Shown here: positions 1 through 8,226 of the stretch, piece by piece
Layout of the letters: each line of letters starts with the position of its first letter
How positions within the stretch are numbered: the stretch's first letter is position 1
From: Fulvitalea axinellae
GTDB taxonomy: Bacteria > Bacteroidota > Bacteroidia > Cytophagales > Cyclobacteriaceae
Assembly: GCF_036492835.1 (NCBI RefSeq)
Contig: NZ_AP025314.1
Span: 682,001-746,000 of the forward strand
Length of the DNA stretch: 64,000 bases
Direction: 5' to 3'
Translations under genes and position numbers: made by a program
Notes under the pieces: generated by a model
Told to the model about the DNA's origin: nothing
What the model saw: the letters and a program-made list of their open reading frames with translations, nothing else
Databases searched by the model: none

Positions 1-2
1 AG

Positions 3-308
3 CACTTCCTTATAGTGGCCGTAAACGAGGATAGCCAGCAGGCTACGGGTTGTTCGATCGACGGACTCACTCGCTTTGTGAAGAGCTTGGCCGAAAACGG
101 CGGTCCCGATTTTATGGATAGGGCCATCGCTTATAACCGCAACGGCGAAGTACGCTTTACGGAGCTGTCGCAGATCAGGGGCAAGATCGCCAACGGCGAG
201 ATCGGACTTTACGATTTGGTGTACAACAACGCCTTGTCCGACCTTGATGCCTTCAGGAAAGGATGGAAACTGAAAGCCCAGGACAGCTGGATGAAACGCT
301 ATTTCTAA
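3..308 (+). CDS. C-terminal part of a conserved Bacteroidota protein often labelled 'ABC transporter ATPase'
   Basis: The reading frame is already open at the left edge, so only about the last 100 residues are present. They show the pattern I remember from a roughly 160-residue Bacteroidota family: a 'QQATGCSID' stretch, then 'GPDFMDRAIAY', a central 'LYDLVYNN', and the tail 'DSWMKRYF'. Databases often call this family an ABC transporter ATPase, but no Walker A or signature motif is visible, so the name should not be read as a function. The stop is at 306-308. A GTG at 15 is an internal valine codon rather than the start. The true function is unknown. Confidence 0.75.
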   Translation, partial: HFLIVAVNEDSQQATGCSIDGLTRFVKSLAENGGPDFMDRAIAYNRNGEVRFTELSQIRGKIANGEIGLYDLVYNNALSDLDAFRKGWKLKAQDSWMKRYF

Positions 309-456
309 TTTTATTAAAACATAGCCAATTCAGTCAACCGAAAAGACTGTTTCCTCCGTTATACTTAAACCCGGCCGTCGCCAATTCCCGATTTCTTTCT
401 GCGGATGCCGGTCTTGGCGAAGTTTTGGCCAGTGTTTTTGCATAGAGCGTATTTTT

Positions 457-1182
457 ATGAAAGAGAGTTTAGTAATTATTCCCACTTACAATGAAATCGA
501 GAACGTGGAATCAATTATCCGCCACGTTTTCGGATTGGAAAAACCCTTGGATATCCTGATCGTGGATGACGGTTCGCCTGACGGTACGGCCGCGAAGGTG
601 AAGGAACTGCGACAGGAATTTCCCGAAAGGCTCCATCTGTTGGAGAGGGAAGGAAAACAAGGTTTGGGAACGGCTTATATCGCCGGCTTCGGTTACGCTC
701 TGGAAGCGGGATATGAGTTGATTTACGAAATGGACGCCGACTTTTCGCATAACCCTGACGATTTGCTGAAGCTCAGGGAAGCCTGTCTAGGCGGTGCTGG
801 TGTCGCTGTGGGCTCAAGGTATGTTTCGGGTGTCAATGTGGTCAACTGGCCGATGGGGCGCGTTCTGATGTCATATTTTGCCAGCAAATACGTGCGGATG
901 ATCACCGGTTTGCCGATTCACGACACTACGGCCGGTTTTGTGTGCTATCGTCGCGAGGTGCTTGAGAAAATGCCATTGGATCGGATCCGGTTTGTCGGTT
1001 ACGCTTTCCAGATCGAGATGAAATTCACGGCTTGGAAATACGGATTCAAGATTCAGGAAGTTCCGATCATCTTCACGGACAGGACTTTGGGGACTTCAAA
1101 AATGTCCGGAGGAATCTTTACCGAGGCGCTTTTCGGTGTCGTGAGTTTGACTGTCGAAAGTTGGTTTCGGAAGTATAATTAA
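457..1182 (+). CDS. Polyprenol-phosphate mannosyltransferase-like GT2 glycosyltransferase (DPM1 type)
   Basis: This 241-residue family-2 glycosyltransferase resembles soluble DPM1-type synthases, which move mannose or glucose from a nucleotide sugar to a polyprenyl phosphate at the inner face of the cytoplasmic membrane. Residues 36-44 hold VDDGSPDGT for nucleotide-sugar binding, and residues 92-100 hold MDADFSHNP with the DxD metal site. Near residue 208 is an R..G.SKMS motif, typical of dolichol-phosphate-sugar synthases. There is no C-terminal membrane segment, unlike the longer GtrB-type members. The ATG at 457 gives the full N-terminal Rossmann strand. The lipid-linked sugar could feed protein O-glycosylation or envelope polymers. 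The sugar specificity cannot be read from the sequence. Confidence 0.9.
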   Translation: MKESLVIIPTYNEIENVESIIRHVFGLEKPLDILIVDDGSPDGTAAKVKELRQEFPERLHLLEREGKQGLGTAYIAGFGYALEAGYELIYEMDADFSHNPDDLLKLREACLGGAGVAVGSRYVSGVNVVNWPMGRVLMSYFASKYVRMITGLPIHDTTAGFVCYRREVLEKMPLDRIRFVGYAFQIEMKFTAWKYGFKIQEVPIIFTDRTLGTSKMSGGIFTEALFGVVSLTVESWFRKYN

Positions 1183-1472
1183 AAGCTTCGGAGTTTTTGT
1201 ATGTCTTTTCTTTTGTGTGTACCGCCCTGAATTTCAGCGTGGACCAAGAAAGAAGAGTTTTCTTTTCGTTAAATTTCGTGAAAGGGTTCCAGTTATTTGT
1301 CGTACCTTCGTGGCTGATGGGACTACAGGGGGTTCTCCGGTTTCAGCGCCGTTTGTCCGGCCCGGCTTTTGCCGGTTTCGAACAAAAACGTTGTCAATCG
1401 TTTTTTATCCTAACTAGTCTTTCGGCCGTACCAAATAGGGCGACCTCGAATTTTATTTTAAAACTGAATTGA
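1183..1472. other. Leader region of the cold-shock-domain gene
   Basis: This 290-base stretch has no convincing gene. A frame at 1197-1472 has no recognisable family features. A TACCTTCG box at 1303-1310 resembles the Bacteroidota -7 element, but no matching -33 element is well placed. If it is used, the cold-shock gene would have a 5' untranslated leader of about 155 bases, as seen for many cold-shock mRNAs. Confidence 0.3.
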
Positions 1473-1928
1473 ATGGCAAAATCACAAGAGACCTTTAGCA
1501 AAAAAGAAAAAGAGAAGAAACGCCTTAAGAAAAGGCAGGACAAGCAACAGAAGAAAGCGGAGCGTAGAGCGGCTAGCGCCGAGAACGCTGGCTCAGGACT
1601 TGACGACATGATGGTTTATGTCGACGAGAACGGTTTCCTTAGCACGACACCGCCTGACGAAACGAAGAAAAAGAAGGAAATAGACGCCGAGAGCATCGAA
1701 ATCGGAGTGCCTAAAAGGGAAAAAGAAGATGAGGAGCCTTTGACTGGCCGTGTAGACTTCTTCAACCACTCGAAGGGATTCGGCTTTATCCGCGATTTGG
1801 ATAGTCGCGAACGTTACTTCTTCCACGTAAACGGCCTTATGGAGCCAGTTGACGAAAACGACAAGGTGACGTTTGAACTTGAGAACGGTATGAAAGGCTT
1901 GAATGCCGTACGAGTGAAGAAAATTTAA
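1473..1928 (+). CDS. Cold-shock-domain protein with lysine-rich N-terminal tail
   Basis: This 151-residue protein has two parts. Residues 1-40 are very rich in Lys, Glu and Gln, and are probably a charged helix. Residues 90-151 form an OB-fold cold-shock domain with RNP1 'KGFGFI' at 101-106 and an RNP2-like 'YFFHVN' at 115-120. The domain starts with 'TGRVDFFNHSKGFGF', which matches the nucleic-acid-binding face of CspA. Classic CspA proteins are about 70 residues, so the basic tail is an addition seen in Bacteroidota versions; it may bind RNA or ribosomes. It likely acts as an RNA chaperone in the cytoplasm. An intrinsic terminator follows at 1984-2006. Confidence 0.85.
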   Translation: MAKSQETFSKKEKEKKRLKKRQDKQQKKAERRAASAENAGSGLDDMMVYVDENGFLSTTPPDETKKKKEIDAESIEIGVPKREKEDEEPLTGRVDFFNHSKGFGFIRDLDSRERYFFHVNGLMEPVDENDKVTFELENGMKGLNAVRVKKI

Positions 1929-2263
1929 TTCAGGAATAAGCTCGCGCGATTTTGCGTAAGCTGTAATCCGCCCTTTTGAATAGGCTCCCGAGTGGAGCTT
2001 TTTTTTGTCTTTTTTTTATCTGTACTCCTCCCGTTTTACTCTTTAGGAAAACCAATGTTCATGCTTTTTTGAATATTGAACTTTTTTGGGAACGGTACTG
2101 ACACCCTTCCCGAAAAAAATGCGCCCTGCGGAGCTATTTAAAAACCTTTTCTCTCTTTTTTATGTGATTACGCTTCCCTAAATTCTAGAGAAGAAAAGTC
2201 AGGAAATGGATTTTTCGAAGCCATACGAAACCAAATATTCCGGATAACAAAATCTAAACGGAT
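1929..2263. other. Intergenic region without a gene
   Basis: Apart from the terminator at its left end, this 335-base stretch holds T-rich runs and no open frame with family features. The promoter of the downstream lipoprotein must lie here, but I could not place it. Confidence 0.4.
1984..2006 (+). terminator. Intrinsic terminator of the cold-shock-domain gene
   Basis: A GCTCC/GGAGC stem (1984-1988 with 1994-1998) and a five-base loop are followed by eight T. Confidence 0.8.
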
Positions 2264-3595
2264 ATGATAAGACCTTTACTGGCCACAGGATTGGCCATCG
2301 TTTTGGCGCTCGGATTTTTGTCTTGCGAGCCCAAATCCATCCAAACAACTCCGGGTACAAACCCCGGCGGAAGCTGGAAACAGCTTAAGTCAGAGGCCAA
2401 TTCTATCGGTAAAAAGGAGTGGAGACCAATGCTCAGTTATGTGGCGGAGCTACACAAGAAAAGCACGCATCCGCCCGTATGGCCTTTTGAACATGAATGG
2501 GAAGAGATTGGCCCGGGATACGTGTACGGACCGGCTTTTGGTCATTGGGATCTTGTACACCAAGTGATAGACCTGATGCCAGCTTATCCGGAACACGCAT
2601 ATAAGCAGTTGCTCAACAACGTTAAGAATCAGGAAGATCACGGAATGGTTCCGGGCTCGTTTTGGATGCCGGGTAGCAAGCTGAACAAGAAAAGAACCAA
2701 GGCTAGCTGGAGTAGGGAAAAGCAAGGACACCCTCCGTTTTGGGTTTTCGCCATAGACGATTATGTGGAACTCACCGGAGCCGACTCGGTACTTAAGCGT
2801 TTTTACGGACCGCTTGTAAGGCAGATCTCATGGTTTGAGAATAACAGAAAGGCGGAAGGTGAAGGTTTTTATTATACCGACATCCTGACAAAACGTTGGG
2901 AAAGTGGCGTAGACGAAGGAATCCGTTTCGATGATACGGCGGAAGGCGCTTGGGCTTGCATCGACGCGACCAGCCATGTCTATTACCTTTATAAAGTGGC
3001 TGCGAAGTGGTCCAATATGTTAGGTATGGACGACAATTTTTACGGTCGTCGGGCTGATCAGTTGGAGAAGCATATTCAGGAAGGAATGTATGACAAAAAG
3101 GACGGACTTTTCTACGACAGTTGGGCGATGAAAGACGAGAAGCTCCGCACTTTGGCATTCGAAACATTGTTTCCGATTGTGGCGGGAGCGGCTACAAAAC
3201 CTCAAGCTGACCGCTTGATAAACGAGTACTTGTTGGATACGACATGCTTTAATACGGCTCACCCGATCGCTACTGTAGGCAAGCGGGATCCCAAGTTCGA
3301 ATTGCGTATGTGGCGCGGGCCGGCTTGGAACAGCATGACGTACTGGGTGGCCAGAGGGTGTGTGAAGTACGGAAGAAAAGACGCCGCCAAGATCATTCTG
3401 GAAAAAGCTCTGGACAGTAGTGCCAAGCAGTTTGAGAAGACGGGCACGATTTGGGAATTCTATCATCCTTTGGGCGGTAACCCTGAAGAAGTGTTAAGAA
3501 AGCCAGGGTCGGCTAGGAATAAGCCGTGCAAAGATTATTTGGGACACAACCCGGTAATCGCCATGGCGAGGCTTTATGCGGAAATATCGAAGTAA
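2264..3595 (+). CDS. Lipoprotein glycoside hydrolase, GH63/GH37 (trehalase-like) (alpha/alpha)6 fold
   Basis: The 443-residue product starts with a lipoprotein signal: hydrophobic residues 4-20 then LSC with Cys21. The body matches the GH63/GH37 clan. 'WESGVDEG' at 212-219 corresponds to the WESGMD motif whose Asp (here D217) is the general acid, 'RMWRGPAWN' lines the substrate pocket, and 'WEFYHP' near 396-401 carries the likely second catalytic Glu. The C-terminal 'GHNPVIAMARL' is also typical of this group. It probably removes glucosyl or related alpha-linked residues from oligosaccharides in the periplasm or at the cell surface. It is transcribed alone and ends at a strong hairpin. The exact substrate is not readable; some relatives are called mannosylglycerate or glucosylglycerate hydrolases. 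Confidence 0.8.
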   Translation: MIRPLLATGLAIVLALGFLSCEPKSIQTTPGTNPGGSWKQLKSEANSIGKKEWRPMLSYVAELHKKSTHPPVWPFEHEWEEIGPGYVYGPAFGHWDLVHQVIDLMPAYPEHAYKQLLNNVKNQEDHGMVPGSFWMPGSKLNKKRTKASWSREKQGHPPFWVFAIDDYVELTGADSVLKRFYGPLVRQISWFENNRKAEGEGFYYTDILTKRWESGVDEGIRFDDTAEGAWACIDATSHVYYLYKVAAKWSNMLGMDDNFYGRRADQLEKHIQEGMYDKKDGLFYDSWAMKDEKLRTLAFETLFPIVAGAATKPQADRLINEYLLDTTCFNTAHPIATVGKRDPKFELRMWRGPAWNSMTYWVARGCVKYGRKDAAKIILEKALDSSAKQFEKTGTIWEFYHPLGGNPEEVLRKPGSARNKPCKDYLGHNPVIAMARLYAEISK

Positions 3596-3620
3596 CCGCA
3601 TACTGGAAATATTGATGGGA

Positions 3621-3650
3621 AAAGCTGTCTTGTGTGAGTGGGACAGCTTT
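3621..3650. terminator. Bidirectional intrinsic terminator
   Basis: A perfect 9-bp stem AAAGCTGTC/GACAGCTTT (3621-3629 with 3642-3650) has T tracts on both strands. It sits between the converging glycoside hydrolase and the orphan gene at 3673-5535. Confidence 0.85.
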
Positions 3651-3672
3651 TTTCGTTTTACGAAGAAACAAT

Positions 3673-5535
3673 CTAGCTTGGGTCTCTTCGGGCTGAGTCA
3701 CCCTCGTCGCCTTGTGTCGGGTACATTTCTTTTTCCCAAGCGAGCATTCCCGCTTCTCGTGGATATAAGCCCAGTTCCGCCCTTGTAGGGTTTTCAAAAT
3801 CTTCCAAAAAGCGTTCTTCCTCAGGGTTGTTACTGGCTAGCCCTTTTCTCGATTTATCTATACTGGCCAAAGCGCGCATCAATACAAAGTAAGACGGGTA
3901 CAGACTCAGTGATCCGGATTCGTTTCGGCTGTTCCACTGCGTCGGGGCGTAGATCATCGTTTCGTCTATGCGCATGGTTGGCAAAAAGAGTTTCATTGGA
4001 TGTTCGGGCAGATAATGGTCTCCTATGAGTACTGTATCGGCCAGGTCCAAATCTCCATCTTCAGGCCTGAAAGTTCCCGTTTGGCCCAAGCGACCAATCT
4101 GCTGGCTTCTTTCCCGTGTCCACACAAAGTCGATATATTCACGCAGTTCTCCGGTTAAGAATTTCGGATCAATAGTTCTGTCAGAGTCGAAACCTATAAA
4201 ATCTTTTTGAAAAGCTCCGGGAGTCAATTCCGAATTTGGAGCGATATAAATGGGGCAACTTCTCCTGCTGTTTGCGATATCGCTGAGTAATGCGGCGGAT
4301 TCTTCTTGCTGTAGCATCCGGGCTAGGTCGGCTCGTAGGTCCCAATAAAACTTGGGCCCTCCGTTGATTCGCCTTTCCGCCATGCGCCTGAATTTTGTTT
4401 TCAGTAACAAAGTGGGACTTACCAATTCCTCGGTTTTTACAGGTGCCGAAGCGATTTCATGATCGTCCTGTCTGAAGGGCAGTACATGGGCGGTTGGTTC
4501 GAACGAGACTTTAGATTTTTTCGGAAAGCGCTTTTTGTGTTCGGCGCTGCCTAAGAGGCGTTGCAGGTCATGGCGTTTTTCTTCTTTTTCCTTAATCTCG
4601 CCTATAGCCCTAGCGGTTTTCAAGTTTGATTTGCCTTTAGGTTTCCCCGGGTTATAAACTGAACGTTCTATTTCCCAAGGAACTTCGTCTAAACGATCGG
4701 TTTCAGTTGACTCTTCAGTGGGAATAGGCATTGAGATGGCTCCTTGGTCTGCGGGTAGCCATTCGCTTGAGTCCTCTGGTGTTTCGGGATCTCGGGAGCT
4801 TGTGCTTCGCAATTCCGGGCGGATATCGTCAGAGTGGATGGAAAGAATGGCTACGCTGCTGGAAGACGAGGATTCCGTAATGCCGCGGTGTCTTTGGAAT
4901 TCGTCCCAATAGTCTTTGGGAGGGAACTGTTCCTGAAGTTCTTCCGGCATTTCTGTCAAAAGGATATTGCCTCTTTTTGCTAAGATGTCTTCCCAAATTT
5001 GCTGGACCTTAGCCGGTTTTACTTTCTTTTTGACAGGGCTCCACAGTGTTAATCTGTAATTGATAATGGCTTCCACGCAGGAGCGGCGCTCTTCGGCCAC
5101 TTGTTCCAGCAATTCGGCCATTAGATAATAAACCGGCCAGAAAGCGTACCGCCTTGCTCCGAGTCTTTTGGAAGTCCGGATTTCGTTTGCGCTGTACCAG
5201 TCATAAATCTTCTTTTCCAAATTCAATAACACCTCCATCGACTCGTCGGCCCACTTTTGCAGTTTCTTCGGGTCTTTGCCGGGATTACTTTCCTGCGTCT
5301 GCCGATAGCGCCGGAGTAGGCGCCTGATTTTCCAAAAAGAATCCCCACTGCCGTAATGCTCGGCCGTTTCTATAAAGGCTTTTTCGTCCATCATCGCCTG
5401 AATTGGCGAGTTGTATTTTTCTGAAGAGGAGTGCTGGGGGAAATTGTCCGTTTTTGGCTGACGGGCTATCCCGCCACGAGTGGCCCCGTGCTTGGTTTGA
5501 ATCGTAACGTTTTTATTTTTTCGTCTTAAGAACAT
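3673..5535 (-). CDS. Orphan protein: basic leader, helical domain, acidic linker and degenerate M91-peptidase-like domain
   Basis: I do not recognise this 620-residue protein as a named family, but its layout can be described. Residues 1-49 are a basic, Gln/Ser-rich leader ending in SPIQAMM (43-49). Residues 50-215 are helical, with 'LLRRY' and a 'KKIYDWYSA' segment. Residues 216-345 are a Ser/Glu-rich low-complexity linker. Residues 380-600 form a C-terminal domain with 'EESAALLSDI' (411-420), 'TQWNSRNESGSLSLYP' (532-547) and 'FENPTRAELGLYPRE' (580-594). The last block resembles the EN-x-x-R-x-E-L-G end of M91 metallopeptidases. At the place of HExxH it reads MRALASI, so zinc chemistry is unlikely. 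The divergent gene at 5750 shares the C-terminal and helical domains. No signal peptide is visible. An injected or secreted cargo role is inferred. Confidence 0.75.
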   Translation of the reverse strand: MFLRRKNKNVTIQTKHGATRGGIARQPKTDNFPQHSSSEKYNSPIQAMMDEKAFIETAEHYGSGDSFWKIRRLLRRYRQTQESNPGKDPKKLQKWADESMEVLLNLEKKIYDWYSANEIRTSKRLGARRYAFWPVYYLMAELLEQVAEERRSCVEAIINYRLTLWSPVKKKVKPAKVQQIWEDILAKRGNILLTEMPEELQEQFPPKDYWDEFQRHRGITESSSSSSVAILSIHSDDIRPELRSTSSRDPETPEDSSEWLPADQGAISMPIPTEESTETDRLDEVPWEIERSVYNPGKPKGKSNLKTARAIGEIKEKEEKRHDLQRLLGSAEHKKRFPKKSKVSFEPTAHVLPFRQDDHEIASAPVKTEELVSPTLLLKTKFRRMAERRINGGPKFYWDLRADLARMLQQEESAALLSDIANSRRSCPIYIAPNSELTPGAFQKDFIGFDSDRTIDPKFLTGELREYIDFVWTRERSQQIGRLGQTGTFRPEDGDLDLADTVLIGDHYLPEHPMKLFLPTMRIDETMIYAPTQWNSRNESGSLSLYPSYFVLMRALASIDKSRKGLASNNPEEERFLEDFENPTRAELGLYPREAGMLAWEKEMYPTQGDEGDSARRDPS

Positions 5536-5749
5536 TGACGCAAATCCCCCTTTCGGGAATATCGATACTCGAATAGCATGCCGTATAATGAGTGGGGAGG
5601 AAAAATATGCCTAATGTGTCGCGGTTTTTGGTTTGTGCCGGGCGAAGGTCGGGCAAGGCTGTTTTTGCTGAACTTTTTCCTGAAAAAAACTGTTTAGCCA
5701 TGAGGCGAAACCCTCCCGAATATCCATAGCTTCCACTTAACCCTATAGG
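5536..5749. promoter_or_regulatory. Shared divergent promoter region of the two orphan genes
   Basis: This 214-base gap separates the starts of two related, divergently transcribed genes and must hold both promoters. No exact TAnnTTTG box or strong palindrome was found. Confidence 0.4.
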
Positions 5750-8179
5750 ATGTTTTGTTCGAGCAAAACAAGTAAAAAAAGACAGAGCGTTACCGCTTCG
5801 GGACAGCAGCGGGCTGTATCGGACTGTGGTGGAAAGCGGGTGGTTCAGGCTTTGATGAGTCTTGAGGAGTTTCATAATGCTACATATAGCGCAGAGGTTG
5901 GTAGCCTTGAAGACCGCTACACGGGCAATGAGGAGCTTCTTGAAATAGAGGCTTACCTTGAACGTTACAAGGCGCTTGAGCAGAGGTCTTTTACGCCAGC
6001 GGTATTCGCTTCGATGCAACAGATGCTTTTTAAGATGGAAACCGCCTGTAACGGATGGTTTTTCAGGCACCCGATACATTCGAAACTTAGTGTGAAGCTT
6101 CACCCATATACAAATGGGATTTTGCGTTTGATCGATGAAATTGATGTCGCTTACCATGAGTTACTGGCAAAATTTGACGCTTGGAAAGAGCGAAACTCTT
6201 CGGGTGGATTCAGTTCGTTTACCGACACGGCTGATTCCGTATGGCTTCCGGACGACCCTGACATGTTTGAGGTCAGTGAGGAGGAGCTGATGTTGTCCGG
6301 TTTGGAAGAGGGAGTTGATATTACGGTGGTTAACAAACCTTCAGAGAAGGGAAAAAAGGGAATTTCGCAAAAAGACCGTTACAGGTCGCATTTGTCTAGC
6401 CTATGGTCAGATAGGGGAGCGAGCACACGCATGAAAATATATGGAAGCCTTGCGCCAGAATATTGGCCAGCCAAAGACAGTGAGCTTTCCGAAAGTATTA
6501 ATTGGGGCGGGGATTTGCTGGAACAGTCACAGGAAAGCCGTTCTTCTGTAAGCCGGCGTAGCGTTCGTACCCGTTCGTTACGTGGAGAGTTTGGTTTGAC
6601 GGCGGAAGCCCACCCAACCACACAAAGCGTTGGAGGCAGAAGCGGAACCAGCCGACTGACCAGAGCGTCTCAAAGAAGTGAACCTCGGTCTGTTTTGAGA
6701 ACGCCCAGTGAAAGCCATCCGGCACCTACGCCACGTCACGTTAATCTGTATGAGCGTTTGGCGAAAGATGCGGGCTTATCCCTTGGCGATGATTTTAAAC
6801 GCCAGTTGGACGTTTTTCACCTAAAGCTGATGATGATTCCGACAGGGCGGGCGTTGCTCAGCCAAGTTATGGACCCCAATAATTCGGCGGACGATGATAT
6901 GTATATGTATCACCGACATTCCTTGCACGTGTTCGGGCATGAGCTTAACGATCATACCGCTTTTCTTTCGCAGTCCGATTTGCCGGTAGTGCCGGAAGGC
7001 GTTCCGGATTTTGACGCAGAACAGGTTAGCCGACCACGCAGGCTGTGGCAAAAACTGAGAAAACCGGCCAAAAAGGAGCGCCCGGGAGGGCATTTTTCGG
7101 ATTCTCTGCACGCTATGCAAAGCCTGGGTAATGCGTATTGGTGTCCGGGTGACTATCTGGAAATCTGGGTGCCAACGCAAATCCGTAAAGAGAGCAGTTA
7201 TTTTGCGAAAAGCTCCGATTGGAACGAATCCAAAAACGAGGGTTACTACACCTTAATGCCTAAAGTGGTGGAATACGCCAGAGGGTTGATTGAAGCGCTA
7301 ATCAGGCTTCGCGATTACAAGTTTCCGACTATGGATGCGTATTTCGCTTTTACGGACTTTCTCGAAAACCAAATACGGGCGGAGTTGGGAATTGCGCCGA
7401 AAGTGGATAGCACTACGGCACGTTTTACGGCCAATACTCTTTATCGCCGTGAGGATGTTATGGGTTATGACCGTTTGTATGGTAAAAAGAAAGCGGGCAA
7501 ATATCGCCAGTGGCTAAATAAAGCGCAGGACGGCATAGTGGATGAGCAAGCGATATTGGAAAAGGAAGAAAGGGAGTATATAAAAGTAGACGCACCGACC
7601 GGTTATCAGGCTGATAGTTACTTTCCCTCTTTTGACCCCACAACCCGAAAATGGAATGTTCCGGCGCCTTATATGAGCCGTTCCAAATTTCAGCTTGGGG
7701 GAAATTCGGAAGCTCCGTTAGATGAGTTGATTTATCTTTTGGGAGGAAACTTCCAGGTTTCGGATCCAGTAGGCTTTCATCCCGGAGCTCTTGACTGGAG
7801 TCAGCGTTCGGGCGCGTCGGTTTCGCCTGTGATGCATCATCCAGAGTTTGACTTCGAGGTGGTGGCTTCCGGCTCTTCACAGCATGATTTTCAGAAATCA
7901 ACACCGGTTACTTACCGAGAACGATCAAAAACCCTTTTGGGACGTCCGAAATCGAAGAGTGAAAGCGATCGGATGTTGGAAGAGTATGAAGTGATTCCGG
8001 AGAGATCAAGAAGACGGGGAGCTCCTGCGCCTGAGGGCCAAAGGCATGATATGTCAGCGCCGGAGACGGAAGAGACTGGCGGTAGGGCCATGGTGGTGAC
8101 CGTAGACATTGAACCGGGAGCGAGACAGGAGGTTGTTCCAACCCCTTCGCTGATTGAAGAGGAGCCTGAACAGGATTGA
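5750..8179 (+). CDS. Orphan protein related to the divergent neighbour: leader, helical domain, degenerate M91-like domain, Pro/Arg-rich tail
   Basis: This 809-residue protein starts MFCSSKTSKKRQ and has a basic leader up to VVQALM (31-36), matching the SPIQAMM of the divergent protein. A helical domain (38-148) carries 'LLEIEAYLERY' and 'CNGWFF'. A low-complexity Ser/Arg region follows (200-330). The M91-like domain (331-570) has 'MMIPTGRALLSQVM' (361-374), 'SDWNESKNEGYYTLMP' (489-504), 'VVEYARGLIEALIRL' (506-520) and 'FLENQIRAELGIAPK' (537-551). In M91 enzymes the position of RGLIEA (511-516) is HELIHA, so both His and the Glu are lost. Residues 570-809 are an extension found only here. The 'GHELND' at 396-401 is not an HExxH motif. 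A non-enzymatic or binding role is inferred. Confidence 0.75.
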   Translation: MFCSSKTSKKRQSVTASGQQRAVSDCGGKRVVQALMSLEEFHNATYSAEVGSLEDRYTGNEELLEIEAYLERYKALEQRSFTPAVFASMQQMLFKMETACNGWFFRHPIHSKLSVKLHPYTNGILRLIDEIDVAYHELLAKFDAWKERNSSGGFSSFTDTADSVWLPDDPDMFEVSEEELMLSGLEEGVDITVVNKPSEKGKKGISQKDRYRSHLSSLWSDRGASTRMKIYGSLAPEYWPAKDSELSESINWGGDLLEQSQESRSSVSRRSVRTRSLRGEFGLTAEAHPTTQSVGGRSGTSRLTRASQRSEPRSVLRTPSESHPAPTPRHVNLYERLAKDAGLSLGDDFKRQLDVFHLKLMMIPTGRALLSQVMDPNNSADDDMYMYHRHSLHVFGHELNDHTAFLSQSDLPVVPEGVPDFDAEQVSRPRRLWQKLRKPAKKERPGGHFSDSLHAMQSLGNAYWCPGDYLEIWVPTQIRKESSYFAKSSDWNESKNEGYYTLMPKVVEYARGLIEALIRLRDYKFPTMDAYFAFTDFLENQIRAELGIAPKVDSTTARFTANTLYRREDVMGYDRLYGKKKAGKYRQWLNKAQDGIVDEQAILEKEEREYIKVDAPTGYQADSYFPSFDPTTRKWNVPAPYMSRSKFQLGGNSEAPLDELIYLLGGNFQVSDPVGFHPGALDWSQRSGASVSPVMHHPEFDFEVVASGSSQHDFQKSTPVTYRERSKTLLGRPKSKSESDRMLEEYEVIPERSRRRGAPAPEGQRHDMSAPETEETGGRAMVVTVDIEPGARQEVVPTPSLIEEEPEQD

Positions 8180-8226
8180 CCCAGACTATCTGTTTTGCTG
8201 TAAAATAAAATGAGAGTCGGATAGAC

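Noticed and set aside
1197..1472. Open frame of 91 codons ahead of the cold-shock gene
   Set aside because: No family features, unusual composition, and it fills what looks like a leader region.
5968..7000. HExxH motif search in the 809-residue orphan; 'GHELND' at residues 396-401
   Set aside because: It lacks the second His at the right spacing and is not at the position expected in an M91 fold, so I do not call an active zinc site.
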